Origin: Maribacter ulvicola
GTDB taxonomy: Bacteria; Bacteroidota; Bacteroidia; Flavobacteriales; Flavobacteriaceae
Length of the DNA stretch: 64,000 nt
Assembly: GCF_900155985.1 (NCBI RefSeq)
Contig: NZ_FTMA01000001.1
Coordinates: 1,612,001-1,676,000, forward strand
Direction: 5' to 3'
Shown piece by piece: positions 38,840-48,196 of this stretch; the first letter of the stretch is position 1, and the number at the start of each line of letters is the position of its first letter. Both the position numbers and the translations under genes were made by a program. Below the pieces are notes generated by a model. The model was given only the letters and a program-made list of their open reading frames with translations. It was not told the origin of the DNA and did not search any database.

Positions 38840-39217
38840 TTATTCTCTTGTAGCCAATGTAGCTCCATCTTTCTTTTCAAGATAGAAACCATGTTCAATT
38901 TCTTGAATGGTAATTACATTGTTGGGTTTGCCGTTAAGACCTTTGTACTCAATAGTATAAGTGTTGCCTTGTTTGGACCAGTTGAAATCAGTTTTTAAGG
39001 TAATGGTGGTTCCTTTAATTTCATGATACCTTCCTAGGAAAACATCATTGAATATCCATTCTTGACGAATAGTTTGTTTTGCCGAGTTTTCAGGGGTAAA
39101 GTTTTTAGATTGTGACCAAATCCCTATGATAGGGTCGGTGTTATGTTCTATACGAGAACAGTTCGCAAGAAACACAATAGCACATATAGCTAACAAAGAG
39201 AGGAACTTCTTAGTCAT
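38840..39217 (-). CDS. Small lipocalin-like lipoprotein
   Basis: 125 residues with a lipoprotein signal (lipobox FLANC near residue 20). The body opens PIIGIWSQSKN, a pattern of lipocalin-like domains in Bacteroidota (G-x-W after the signal), followed by short beta strands. The ligand and role are unknown. It is a single gene with its own terminator. Confidence 0.75.
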   Translation of the reverse strand: MTKKFLSLLAICAIVFLANCSRIEHNTDPIIGIWSQSKNFTPENSAKQTIRQEWIFNDVFLGRYHEIKGTTITLKTDFNWSKQGNTYTIEYKGLNGKPNNVITIQEIEHGFYLEKKDGATLATRE

Positions 39218-39430
39218 AAGTAGGTTAATTTAATTTTGGATTTGGGATCCACAGTATTTAACGTGACTAATTTTGGGTTATTATTTTAATTCGATGTACG
39301 GTCACTTTTTGGCCACTTCTTCGTTAAAGCGCATTATTTTTTAACAAAATGTGCATTTTATCGATGTTTTCAAAGCCTTTTCATCCCAATTAAATCAATC
39401 CCTCCATAGCATAATTCGTCAATAAATACC

Positions 39431-39438
39431 TATTTTTG
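39431..39438 (+). promoter_or_regulatory. Candidate -7 element before mdh
   Basis: TATTTTTG fits TAnnTTTG; no convincing -33 TTG is seen. It lies 69 bases before the mdh ATG. Confidence 0.35.
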
Positions 39439-39507
39439 GAACAGAAATTCAATAAACATAAAGTGGACATTCCATTTTGTATATAATAATTCATAAAATA
39501 GAAATAA

Positions 39508-40434
39508 ATGAAAGTTACAGTTGTAGGTGCTGGTGCAGTAGGTGCTAGTTGTGCAGAATACATTGCCATTAAAGATTTTGCTTCAGAAGTCGTTATTTTA
39601 GATATTAAAGAAGGTTATGCTGAAGGTAAGGCAATGGATTTAATGCAAACTGCATCGTTGAACGGATTCGATACTAAAATTACAGGTAGTACAAGTGATT
39701 ATGCTAAGACAGCAGATAGCCATATTGCTGTGATTACTTCTGGTATTCCAAGAAAACCAGGTATGACAAGAGAAGAGTTGATAGGTATTAATGCAGGTAT
39801 CGTTAAAACCGTTTCTAGTAATTTATTAGAGCATTCACCTAACGTTATCATAATAGTAGTTAGTAACCCAATGGATACTATGACCTATTTAGTTCATAAA
39901 ACTACTGGTTTGCCTAAAAATAGGATTATTGGTATGGGCGGTGCTTTAGATAGCGCGCGTTTTAAGTATCGTTTGGCAGAAGCTATGGAAGCTCCTATTT
40001 CTGATATTGACGGTATGGTAATAGGTGGTCATAGTGATAAAGGTATGGTGCCTTTAACTTCTCATGCCACAAGAAACAGTATTCGTGTATCTGAATTTTT
40101 ATCTGATGAAAGATTAGAGCAAGTTGCTGCCGATACTAAAGTTGGTGGTGCTACTTTAACAGGATTGTTAGGTACAAGTGCATGGTATGCTCCAGGTGCT
40201 GCAGTTTCTGCTTTAGTTCAAGCTATCGCGTGTGATCAAAAGAAAATGTTCCCTTGTTCTACAATGCTAGAAGGAGAATATGGTTTAAATGATATCTGTA
40301 TAGGTGTACCGGTAATCTTAGGAAAAAATGGAATTGAAAAAATAGTGGATATTCCTTTAAGTGATGCAGAAAAAGCAAAAATGCAGGAAAGTGCAGAGGG
40401 TGTTACTAAAACTAATGGTCTATTAGAGTTATAA
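39508..40434 (+). CDS. mdh: Malate dehydrogenase (LDH-like type)
   Basis: 308 residues. It oxidises malate to oxaloacetate with NAD in the TCA cycle. The Rossmann motif VVGAGAVGASCAEYIA is at the start; Asp (ILDIKEG) ends the second strand, favouring NAD over NADP. Substrate-binding arginines lie in SGIPRKPGMTREEL and GALDSARFKYRL, and the active His in GGHSDKGMVPL. This is the LDH-like MDH found throughout Bacteroidota. A hairpin follows. Confidence 0.95.
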   Translation: MKVTVVGAGAVGASCAEYIAIKDFASEVVILDIKEGYAEGKAMDLMQTASLNGFDTKITGSTSDYAKTADSHIAVITSGIPRKPGMTREELIGINAGIVKTVSSNLLEHSPNVIIIVVSNPMDTMTYLVHKTTGLPKNRIIGMGGALDSARFKYRLAEAMEAPISDIDGMVIGGHSDKGMVPLTSHATRNSIRVSEFLSDERLEQVAADTKVGGATLTGLLGTSAWYAPGAAVSALVQAIACDQKKMFPCSTMLEGEYGLNDICIGVPVILGKNGIEKIVDIPLSDAEKAKMQESAEGVTKTNGLLEL

Positions 40435-40457
40435 TTAGACTTTTTAATTCATAAAAT

Positions 40458-40488
40458 AAACCCTCTATGGCTAGGCTATAGAGGGTTT
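40458..40488 (+). terminator. Terminator after mdh
   Basis: An 11-bp stem (AAACCCTCTAT at 40458-40468, complement at 40478-40488), then a T-rich stretch. Confidence 0.85.
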
Positions 40489-40570
40489 GTTTATATAAGA
40501 AGATAGGCTTCAGGTACATATATTGTAGAAAATATACTACCTAGCATTTTTTTATTTTTATATTTGCCGC

Positions 40571-41188
40571 ATGAATGCAAAATGGTGCGTAAGTACTTTA
40601 TTTATTATTCTAGCCTTAATAGGGCTAAGTCAAGAGCAACTGAAAGCTTCTAATCAGCAGATTGTATTACAATTTGTAAATGTAGAAGTAGCTTCGGAAG
40701 CTGCTCATGATGAGATTTTGGCAGTAATCACCAAGAAATTGGAAATTTTAGGTGTTGATGATGTCAAAATCATTGAAAATGACGGTACGCAATTAAGTAT
40801 TCGTTATTACAGCGATGTTGATGCGCTTAGTGTTAAGGAATTTCTTTCTAACGAAAATCAATCGGCATCCAGCAATGAAGAGGAGTTTCCTTTAGATTAT
40901 CCAAAAGAACAACTTCCGGAAACGTATAATTTAGTAGTATCTGATCTGCATCAACAAGCGGATACCGGGGTTATTTTAAACGCGACTCTTGTTGCGGTTC
41001 AAAAGCAAAATTCTAAAAAAATAACTGACCCGGTATTTTTGCCGTTTAGTAATGCCGTAGTTTTGGGACCAGATGCCATTGTTGAGGTAGCTCTTAAAAT
41101 CAATACAACTATTGCGATTACAATAGATAACACTTCACAAATAATTCCAGAAGTAAGGGCAGGACCTTGCACATGGGGAAATAGCTAA
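40571..41188 (+). CDS. Exported protein of unknown function upstream of secDF
   Basis: 205 residues with an N-terminal hydrophobic segment (CVSTLFIILALIGLSQEQLKA) that is probably a signal peptide. Residues about 45-95 (ITKKLEILGVDDVKIIENDG, then LSIRYYSDVDALSVKEFL) follow the pattern of the SecD P1-type repeat. The C-terminal part has alternating beta strands and ends PCTWGNS. No known family is recognised with confidence. It lies 109 bases before secDF in the same direction, and could be an accessory periplasmic factor; this is speculation from sequence pattern and position. Confidence 0.7.
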   Translation: MNAKWCVSTLFIILALIGLSQEQLKASNQQIVLQFVNVEVASEAAHDEILAVITKKLEILGVDDVKIIENDGTQLSIRYYSDVDALSVKEFLSNENQSASSNEEEFPLDYPKEQLPETYNLVVSDLHQQADTGVILNATLVAVQKQNSKKITDPVFLPFSNAVVLGPDAIVEVALKINTTIAITIDNTSQIIPEVRAGPCTWGNS

Positions 41189-41297
41189 TTTCCGATATCA
41201 TATACTAAGTAGCATAATTACTTTTTGTAAAAGTAAGCTACCCTGGTTTTTACCATACAAACGATCATAATCAACATAAATTAAATAAACTATTAAA

Positions 41298-44285
41298 ATG
41301 CAAAACAAAGGACTTATAAAGCTGTTTGCTTTATTATTTGGGTTAGTTAGTATTTACCAGCTATCCTATACTTTCGTAACTAGTAAAGTAGAAAAAGAAG
41401 CGAACACTTTCGCTGCTAGCCGTATATCTGAATCTGAAGAAGGATATGTATCTAAAAGAGAAGTGGCAGCTGCTAGCTATCTTGACTCTATTGGTAATAA
41501 TCCTGTATTAGGATATACTAATTACAATGAAGCTAAAAAGAAAGAACTGAACAAAGGTCTTGACCTTAAAGGAGGTATCAACGTTACCTTACAGATTTCT
41601 ATTAAGGATATCCTTAAAGGATTGGCCAATAACACCAAAAGCCCAGTATTCAATAAAGCGTTAGCAGATGCAGATGCTGCGGCAAGTAATAGCGATGACA
41701 CGTATATCGATTTGTTTTTTGAAGCTTTCGATAATATCAAAGGAGATACTAAATTAGCTTCACCAGAGATCTTCGCTAACAAAGGTCTTAGTGATGAAAT
41801 TAACTTTCAAATGTCTGATGATGAGGTGAAGCCTATCATCCGTAGAAAAATAGATGAATCTATCGTTTCTGCTTTTGAGGTATTAAGAGAGCGTATAGAT
41901 GGTTTTGGTGTAACACAGCCAAACATTCAAAGAGAAGGTAACTCTGGTCGTATTTTGGTTGAATTACCAGGTGCTAGAGATATTGCTCGTGCACAAGATC
42001 TTTTATCAAGTACTGCCCAATTAGAATTTTGGGAAACCTACAAGCAAAGTAATACTAGCTTTAGTACGTTCCTTATTCAAGCGAACGAGAAATTAAAAAC
42101 GATTGTTGAGGTTAAGCAACCAGAACAAATCAAAGAAGAGTCTGAATTAGATTCTTTATTATCTGACGTTTCTGCTGATTCTTTAGATTTAGCGGCACAG
42201 GTAAATCCATTATACGAGTTGTTGATTCCTGCAAACCCGGGATCAAACGCCATGTTCCGTGCTGCAATTAAGGATACGGCAACTATTGGTTCTTACTTAA
42301 GAATGCCGGAAATTAGAAGGTTGTTGCCTGCTGATATTCAGTTTACAAAATTTGTGTGGGAAAGACCCTCTACAGAAGATACTGAAGTTATCGATTTATA
42401 TGCGTTAAAATCTAACCGCGATGGTACACCAAGAATTAGTGGTGATGTAGTAAGTGATGCTAGAGCAGATTTCGATCAGTTCAGTAAGCCTGCTGTATCC
42501 ATGACTATGAATACTAAGGGTGCTAAAGAATGGGAAAAATTAACAGGAGATGCTTACACGAATCAGACTGGTATTGCTATTGTTTTAGATAACAAAGTAT
42601 ATACTGCTCCTGGTGTTTCTTCTGGTCCTATATCTGGTGGTCGATCAGAAATTACGGGTGACTTTACCGTAAACGAAACAAAAGATATTTCTAACGTTCT
42701 TAGGGCTGGTAAACTTCCTGCTTCTGCTGAAATCATTCAATCAGAAATTGTTGGTCCTTCATTGGGTCAAGAAGCTATTGATAGTGGTTTTATGTCTTTC
42801 TTAATCGCTTTTGTAATCGTTCTTTTATGGATGGTTGCTTACTACGGTAAAGCTGGTGTATTTGCTGATATCGCTTTAATGTTGAACATCTTATTGATTT
42901 TTGGTGTATTAACGAGCTTAAATGCGGTATTGACTTTACCAGGGATTGCCGGTATTGTTTTAACACTTGGTATGTCTGTCGATGCTAACGTACTGATCTT
43001 TGAGCGTATTAAAGAAGAGTTGGCAAAAGGTAAGGGTAAGAGCCAAGCTGTAGCTGATGGTTTTGGTAATGCATTGTCTTCTATTTTAGATGCGAACATT
43101 ACAACAGGTTTAACTGCGGTAATCTTATTTATTTTTGGATCAGGTCCAATTAAAGGTTTCGCAACTACTTTGCTTATTGGTATTATAACATCTTTATTTA
43201 CAGCAATATTCATCACTCGTTTGTTAATTGACTGGTATATTAGTGGAAAAGGTAGAAGTTTGGATTTCTCTACTGGTATCACTAAAAACCTTTTCAAGGG
43301 AATTAATGTTGATTTCTTGGCGAAGAGAAAAATTGCTTACGTCATATCTGGAATTTTAATAGCAGTTGGTTTATTCTCATTGTTAGCAGGCCCAGGATTA
43401 CAAAAAGGGGTAGATTTTATTGGTGGACGTTCCTATACGGTTCGTTTTGAGCATCCTGTTAATCCTTCTGAAATTACATCAGAATTGAATACTGTGTTTG
43501 GCAGCGGAACAAATGTGAAAACATATGGTGAGTCTAACCAAGTAAAAATTACAACTCCTTATAAGGTAGATGTAGAAGGTATTGAAGTGGATACTGAAAT
43601 TCAAGATAAACTATATACTTCGCTTCAAAAGTACTTGCCAGATGGTTTTAGTAAAGAGGCCTTTGTATTAGGTGGTGTTGATGAAGAAGCAGTTGGTATT
43701 TTGGCATCTGTAAAGGTTGGACCAACAATTGCGGATGATATTCAGAAAAATGCATTCTTGGCCATTTTAGGATCATTACTTGTAGTGTTTCTTTATATCT
43801 TACTTAGATTTAGAAGATGGCAATTCTCATTGGGTGCTGTTACGGCAGTATTCCATGATGTATTGATCGTACTAGGTGTATTCTCAATATTCGGTAAACT
43901 TATGCCATTTAACATGGAAATTGATCAAGCGTTTATTGCGGCAATACTAACCGTAATTGGTTACTCGCTGAATGATACCGTGGTAGTATTTGACCGTATT
44001 CGTGAAACTTTAGCTGAACGTGGCTGGAAAGGTGGTTCTAATATTAATTTTGCTATTAATACTACCTTAAGTAGAACATTGAATACCTCATTAACTACAT
44101 TGGTCGTATTATTGGCAATCTTTATTTTTGGAGGTGAGTCTTTAAGAGGATTTATGTTTGCAATGATCGTTGGTGTGGTTATTGGTACCTACTCATCTGT
44201 ATTTATTGCAACACCTGTAATGTTCGATGCATTGAGCAAGAATGTTACTTCTGGTGACGCTAAGCCAAGTGCTGAAGTAGAATAA
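41298..44285 (+). CDS. secDF: SecD-SecF fusion, protein translocase accessory subunit
   Basis: 995 residues, the single-chain fusion typical of Bacteroidota. It uses proton motive force to help pull exported proteins across the inner membrane. The SecD half has an N-terminal helix, GLDLKGGINVTL near residue 88, a P1 repeat (ERIDGFGVTQPNIQREG) and the six-helix unit with SVDANVLIFERIKEEL. The SecF half begins near residue 665 (GVDFIGGRSYTVRF) and ends with YSLNDTVVVFDRIRETL and the last helices. The conserved Asp residues of both VDAN/NDT motifs are present. Confidence 0.95.
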   Translation: MQNKGLIKLFALLFGLVSIYQLSYTFVTSKVEKEANTFAASRISESEEGYVSKREVAAASYLDSIGNNPVLGYTNYNEAKKKELNKGLDLKGGINVTLQISIKDILKGLANNTKSPVFNKALADADAAASNSDDTYIDLFFEAFDNIKGDTKLASPEIFANKGLSDEINFQMSDDEVKPIIRRKIDESIVSAFEVLRERIDGFGVTQPNIQREGNSGRILVELPGARDIARAQDLLSSTAQLEFWETYKQSNTSFSTFLIQANEKLKTIVEVKQPEQIKEESELDSLLSDVSADSLDLAAQVNPLYELLIPANPGSNAMFRAAIKDTATIGSYLRMPEIRRLLPADIQFTKFVWERPSTEDTEVIDLYALKSNRDGTPRISGDVVSDARADFDQFSKPAVSMTMNTKGAKEWEKLTGDAYTNQTGIAIVLDNKVYTAPGVSSGPISGGRSEITGDFTVNETKDISNVLRAGKLPASAEIIQSEIVGPSLGQEAIDSGFMSFLIAFVIVLLWMVAYYGKAGVFADIALMLNILLIFGVLTSLNAVLTLPGIAGIVLTLGMSVDANVLIFERIKEELAKGKGKSQAVADGFGNALSSILDANITTGLTAVILFIFGSGPIKGFATTLLIGIITSLFTAIFITRLLIDWYISGKGRSLDFSTGITKNLFKGINVDFLAKRKIAYVISGILIAVGLFSLLAGPGLQKGVDFIGGRSYTVRFEHPVNPSEITSELNTVFGSGTNVKTYGESNQVKITTPYKVDVEGIEVDTEIQDKLYTSLQKYLPDGFSKEAFVLGGVDEEAVGILASVKVGPTIADDIQKNAFLAILGSLLVVFLYILLRFRRWQFSLGAVTAVFHDVLIVLGVFSIFGKLMPFNMEIDQAFIAAILTVIGYSLNDTVVVFDRIRETLAERGWKGGSNINFAINTTLSRTLNTSLTTLVVLLAIFIFGGESLRGFMFAMIVGVVIGTYSSVFIATPVMFDALSKNVTSGDAKPSAEVE

Positions 44286-44305
44286 ATTTATAATTAACTC
44301 AAGTA

Positions 44306-44335
44306 AAAGGGCCGCTCATTTCTGAGCGGCCCTTT
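44306..44335. terminator. Bidirectional terminator after secDF
   Basis: A perfect 13-bp GC-rich stem (AAAGGGCCGCTCA at 44306-44318, complement at 44323-44335). Confidence 0.92.
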
Positions 44336-44355
44336 GTTTTTATAAGGCTTTCTTT

Positions 44356-45582
44356 TTATTTTATAATACCAGATGAACCATTTTTACCAGGTATAAGGTT
44401 TAAAGTCCGTTTCGGTTTTAGACCTTTTTCTTTTCTATGCGAAACGAAAATGATGGCGGTATCTGTTTCATTAGCGAACTTATTGACCAAGGCAACTAAT
44501 AATCCGGCGGACTCATCATCCATACCTGCCGTGGGTTCATCTAAGATTAGAATTGGAGGTCTTTTGACAATGGCACGCGCGGTCATCACCAATCGTTGTT
44601 GACCGGTTGATAAAGTATTGAAATAGGTATGCTTTAAATCTTGTAAATTTAATAGAGTAAGCCATTGATTAACGATTCTTTTTTGCAACTCTGTTGGTAT
44701 GGTGTAAAGCCCTACGGAGTCCGTTAAGCCAGAAATGAGCATATGTTCTATAGAATGCCTGCCATGAAATTTAAGTGTCATTGCCGGTGCGTAATAGCCA
44801 ATTTTCTTTTTAATGTCCCACACACTTTCTCCGCTTCCCTTTTTATTCCCGAACAAATATATTTCTTGACCATATGCTTTTGGATTGTCACCAAATATCA
44901 TGGAAAGCATAGTGGATTTACCACTGCCGTTTGCACCAGAAAGTTGCCAGAAATCGCCCTTCTTTACCGTCCAATTAATTGTGTTCAATATTTGTTTCTC
45001 ACCATAGGAAATACTTACCTCCTTAAAGTCGATTAAGGTATCATCTAGGTTGGTAAAAGGCGTTGTGGATGCGGGAATATGTATGGAGTTAAATACTTCT
45101 TTAATTTCACTTTCATTAATTACAGCATCGTTTATAACCGAAAATTTATTTTTTTTAATACTACCAAAATGGTCAATAAATGAAAGGGTGTCTTCCTTTC
45201 TGCTGGCCAATTGAATAAAAGTAATGTCTTTGGAATGTTCTTGTAATATAGACTTCAGTGCTGATTGAAAAGCAATATCTAAATTATCAAAGGGATTATC
45301 TAGAATTATGTAATCTGGTTTTTCGTTCAACAAGTAATGAAGAAGTGCTCTTTTTTGTTCTCCACTAGACATGGTTTCTAGCGCTTGATGTTCAGAGCTA
45401 ATGATTTTTTTGTCGTGCTTATCTTCCTCGTCAATAAGTTTGTCCAAGGTGAAAGCAGAAAATAAGCTGCCGGTTTTATCTTTGAATTCTTTAAGGTCAA
45501 CAGGTATTCTACCATGTTGAAAATCTTTAATGAAACCTTTCTTGTCAGAATTGTTATCTAAATATATTACCCAATGATTCAT
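44356..45582 (-). CDS. Tandem ABC ATPase, ModF-like, with degenerate first domain
   Basis: 408 residues with two ABC-type halves and no membrane segment. The second half (about 185-400) is complete: Walker A GANGSGKSTM, signature LSTGQQRL, Walker B ILILDEPTAGMDD and switch His. The first half has a signature-like MSSGEQKR and IILDNPFDNLD, but no Walker A can be seen, and the catalytic Glu after Walker B is Asn. This resembles ModF/PhrA-type proteins linked to molybdenum or other roles. No molybdate genes are nearby. Its ATG directly follows the stop of the acetyltransferase gene. Confidence 0.82.
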   Translation of the reverse strand: MNHWVIYLDNNSDKKGFIKDFQHGRIPVDLKEFKDKTGSLFSAFTLDKLIDEEDKHDKKIISSEHQALETMSSGEQKRALLHYLLNEKPDYIILDNPFDNLDIAFQSALKSILQEHSKDITFIQLASRKEDTLSFIDHFGSIKKNKFSVINDAVINESEIKEVFNSIHIPASTTPFTNLDDTLIDFKEVSISYGEKQILNTINWTVKKGDFWQLSGANGSGKSTMLSMIFGDNPKAYGQEIYLFGNKKGSGESVWDIKKKIGYYAPAMTLKFHGRHSIEHMLISGLTDSVGLYTIPTELQKRIVNQWLTLLNLQDLKHTYFNTLSTGQQRLVMTARAIVKRPPILILDEPTAGMDDESAGLLVALVNKFANETDTAIIFVSHRKEKGLKPKRTLNLIPGKNGSSGIIK

Positions 45583-46104
45583 TTATGCATCTATTCTAAA
45601 AATATGAACTTCGTTGTTATGGTAGGTGGTTGTGAAATCTAAAAACATGCCGTTTTTTAAAGCTGTTTTCTGCGAAGGAACATTGTTAACCTGTATGATA
45701 GAAATTAAACTCTTGGTCCAACCTTCTTGAAAAGCTATTTGTTTGCACTTTTGGGCCGCTTCAAAAGCAAAACCTTGTCGCCAATATTTGGGTAGTATGG
45801 AATAGCCTATTTCAAATTCTTTCTTGCCAGCTACTTCTTGAAGCAGCACTCCGCAAAGACCCACAAATGTATTTGTGTTCTTTAGAAACAGGGCATTCAT
45901 GCCGCCCAAATTTTTAGCATAGCGCTCAAATATTCTATTAAATTGTTGTTGGCAGGCTTCTTTAGGATTTTTTGGTAATCCTACCCAATATTGGCTACTT
46001 AATGGTTCTTCATGAAAGGGTAGCCAATTTTCAAAATCTGATGGCTGTACTTCTTTAAAAAGTAAGCGTTCAGATTCTTCATTGAATAATACATACTCTG
46101 GCAT
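45583..46104 (-). CDS. GNAT family N-acetyltransferase
   Basis: 173 residues of the RimJ/RimL-like (Acetyltransf_3) group. It shows SERLLFKEVQPSDFENW at the start, the acetyl-CoA loop YWRQGFAFEAAQKC, and the conserved Asn segment VNNVPSQKTALKNGM. The acceptor is unknown. It abuts the ABC ATPase gene without spacing (TAA next to ATG), so the two are translated from one message. Confidence 0.85.
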   Translation of the reverse strand: MPEYVLFNEESERLLFKEVQPSDFENWLPFHEEPLSSQYWVGLPKNPKEACQQQFNRIFERYAKNLGGMNALFLKNTNTFVGLCGVLLQEVAGKKEFEIGYSILPKYWRQGFAFEAAQKCKQIAFQEGWTKSLISIIQVNNVPSQKTALKNGMFLDFTTTYHNNEVHIFRIDA

Positions 46105-46134
46105 TATGCTATACTAAAATATAAAGTGCAGTAA

Positions 46135-46626
46135 TTATTTTCTGCTAAAACTAATACTGTCACCAACAGATAGTCCCAATTCTTGTGTTAGACCACCGTT
46201 GACTTCCAAAACATATTTAATAGGAACTTGAGATGATAGACCAGCTTCATTTAGTGGTTGCGCATTTTCTTGAAAACTAGCAATTTTTAAATCTTCTTTT
46301 ATATAGATGATATCTAGAGGAAACTCTGTGTTCTTCATGTAAAAAGAGTGTATTCTCTCATCAGGAAAAATAAATAACATCCCTTGATTGGCATCCATTC
46401 CCTTGCGGTACATGAGTCCCGTTTGTGTTTCGTAATCTGTTTCTGCAAATTCAATATTAAAATTTGTCTTTACGGTATTACTCGCATTTAAAAAGATGGT
46501 TAAATCTCCTTCATAGGTAAAATTTATGCTTTGAGTGGCAATAGTATTTTTTGATGCTTCTTTACAGGAAAAAAGTAGCAGTGCTACGACCATTATAAAA
46601 ATTGAATTTGTATGTGTCGTCTTCAA
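46135..46626 (-). CDS. DUF192 lipoprotein
   Basis: 163 residues if started at the TTG at 46626, 2 bases after the lgt stop, which gives a standard lipoprotein signal ending LLFSC near residue 21. The ATG at 46593 would leave a signal too short for export, and starts further up would overlap lgt by over 60 bases. The DUF192 domain shows TGLMYRKGMDANQGMLFIF and FYMKNTEFPLDIIYI. The fold is a small beta barrel of unknown function. It is likely cotranscribed with lgt, and its own lipid anchor would be added by Lgt. Confidence 0.82.
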   Translation of the reverse strand: MKTTHTNSIFIMVVALLLFSCKEASKNTIATQSINFTYEGDLTIFLNASNTVKTNFNIEFAETDYETQTGLMYRKGMDANQGMLFIFPDERIHSFYMKNTEFPLDIIYIKEDLKIASFQENAQPLNEAGLSSQVPIKYVLEVNGGLTQELGLSVGDSISFSRK

Positions 46627-46628
46627 TA

Positions 46629-47591
46629 TTATATAGTTTTTGTCTTTCTGAACATGAAGTAGAACCCTATAAGAATAAAAGGAATACTTAACCATTGACC
46701 GGTTGAAAGTAAACCTAAAGATTCTTCAAAACCACCTTGACTTTTCTTAACGAATTCAGCAAAGAAACGAACCGTCCATAATAACACAAAGAACAACCCA
46801 AATAGGTAACCAGGCTTATTCTTCTTGTCAGTCTTCCAGTACAGGAAATACAATAGAACAAAGATGCAAAGGTAGCCTATACCTTCGTATAATTGTGCTG
46901 GGTGACGGTATGGTATTTCAGCTAAATACTGAGAAAATTGTGGGTTATTTTCTATGGCTGCATATGCGGCATTAACAGTTTTTTCTTGTGTAATGCCCAA
47001 TGCTTTTGATGGATGCAAGTCGTCTGAATCACGAATGAATTTTGTAGCGAAAATGAAATTTTCATCTACCACTTTTCCGTTGATTTCAGAATTGAAAAAA
47101 TTACCTAAACGTACGCAAAAGCAACCGATTGCTACAGGTATGGTCATTCTGTCAAATATCCAAAGCATTTTAAATTCCGGATATTTTCTAGTGTACAGAT
47201 ACGTACCGATAATAATACCGATAGTTGCGCCGTGACTAGCTAAACCTGCGAAACCCGTAAATTCATAACCACTTATTAAGCCAAATAATAAACTACCAGA
47301 TGCACTTTCGCGAACGGGAATTAAAATTTCTATAAGATGGTTAGCGTAGTAAGCCCAGTCATAAAAGAATACATGACCTAATCTTGCCCCAAGCATAGTG
47401 CTTAAAACGGTGTATATAAAAAGGGAATCTAATTGCTCAACTGATTTTTTTTCGTTGAGGAATATCTTTTTCATTATATACCAACCTAAAGCAAAAGCGG
47501 TGATCCATAGAAGATTGTAGTACTTTATTTGTATGAATCCGATGTTGAAAAGTGTCTCATTCGGATTCCAAGTAATTCCTAAAAAATGCAT
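46629..47591 (-). CDS. lgt: Prolipoprotein diacylglyceryl transferase
   Basis: 320 residues with seven or more membrane helices. Lgt transfers diacylglyceryl from phosphatidylglycerol to the lipobox Cys of exported lipoproteins. The visible signature motifs are SHGATIGIIIGTYLY, then CVRLGNFFNSEINGK (the Lgt RxGNFxN box), and RHPAQLYEG. It is somewhat longer than the E. coli enzyme because of an extra segment near residues 175-215. Lgt sits in the inner membrane. Many lipoproteins in this window depend on it. Confidence 0.93.
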   Translation of the reverse strand: MHFLGITWNPNETLFNIGFIQIKYYNLLWITAFALGWYIMKKIFLNEKKSVEQLDSLFIYTVLSTMLGARLGHVFFYDWAYYANHLIEILIPVRESASGSLLFGLISGYEFTGFAGLASHGATIGIIIGTYLYTRKYPEFKMLWIFDRMTIPVAIGCFCVRLGNFFNSEINGKVVDENFIFATKFIRDSDDLHPSKALGITQEKTVNAAYAAIENNPQFSQYLAEIPYRHPAQLYEGIGYLCIFVLLYFLYWKTDKKNKPGYLFGLFFVLLWTVRFFAEFVKKSQGGFEESLGLLSTGQWLSIPFILIGFYFMFRKTKTI

Positions 47592-47714
47592 GTGTTGAAT
47601 TTTGAAAGGCTAAGATAATAAAATAGAAATCTACCTAGGCTTTAGAATGTGGAAATTGGTTTTGGTATAGGTTAAAAGAGCGTTAAGATTATAGATTATA
47701 CATTAAGTGAAATA

Positions 47715-47734
47715 TAGAATAGAATAGAATAGAA
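47715..47734. repeat. Short tandem repeat (TAGAA)x4
   Basis: Four perfect copies of TAGAA lie in the non-coding gap between lgt and yidD. Too short to call functional; such tracts may vary in copy number. Confidence 0.7.
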
Positions 47735-47861
47735 TACGGAGTATAGAAAATAGGTGTTAGAAAAAGAAAAACTTAGTTATTTGACTATATCATAAGTTTA
47801 TGAGCAACTGAACTTTTAATTGTAACCAGCCTTAATTTGCGAATTTGAATTTGAACTTTAC

Positions 47862-48095
47862 TTAAGGAACAGGGTCGTATCCTTTTCCACCCCAAGGGTT
47901 GCAGCTGAAGATTCGTTTGGTCGCCATCCATCCTCCTTTAAACAAACCATGTTTTTTTAATGCTTCAAGTGTATACTGAGAGCAAGTAGGGGAGTACCTA
48001 CATGTAGCTGGGGTATAAGGGGAAATTGCTACTTGGTACAACCGAACTAGAAATACGAAGGGAGCAATAAGAATTTTTTTTAATGAGATTTTCAC
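47862..48095 (-). CDS. yidD: Membrane protein insertion efficiency factor YidD
   Basis: 77 residues from the GTG at 48095 ([12 protein letters not shown]). The family core is [20 protein letters not shown], then [16 protein letters not shown] and a C-terminal [12 protein letters not shown]. YidD aids insertion of inner-membrane proteins with YidC. The GTG is preferred over an ATG at 48125 because a -7 promoter element lies between them. yidC, rnpA and rpmH are not next to it here, as is usual in many Bacteroidota. Confidence 0.9.
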   Translation of the reverse strand: MKISLKKILIAPFVFLVRLYQVAISPYTPATCRYSPTCSQYTLEALKKHGLFKGGWMATKRIFSCNPWGGKGYDPVP

Positions 48096-48113
48096 GATGA
48101 TAAATTGATAGTA

Positions 48114-48121
48114 CAAATTTA
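48114..48121 (-). promoter_or_regulatory. -7 element of the yidD promoter
   Basis: TAAATTTG on the minus strand fits TAnnTTTG. The predicted start about 12 bases before the GTG at 48095 supports that start codon. Confidence 0.5.
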
Positions 48122-48147
48122 CCATAAAATGGCTAACTACATAAAAT

Positions 48148-48180
48148 TAGAAGTCCGGATGAGTTGCATCCGGACTTCTA
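48148..48180 (-). terminator. Terminator after the aldehyde dehydrogenase/DUF779 operon
   Basis: A perfect 14-bp stem (TAGAAGTCCGGATG at 48148-48161, complement at 48167-48180) immediately past the DUF779 gene. Confidence 0.85.
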
Positions 48181-48196
48181 TTAAAATGGTTTCTGT

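Noticed and set aside
42842-43297. 151-residue minus-strand frame
   Set aside because: It is antisense to secDF, which is certain.
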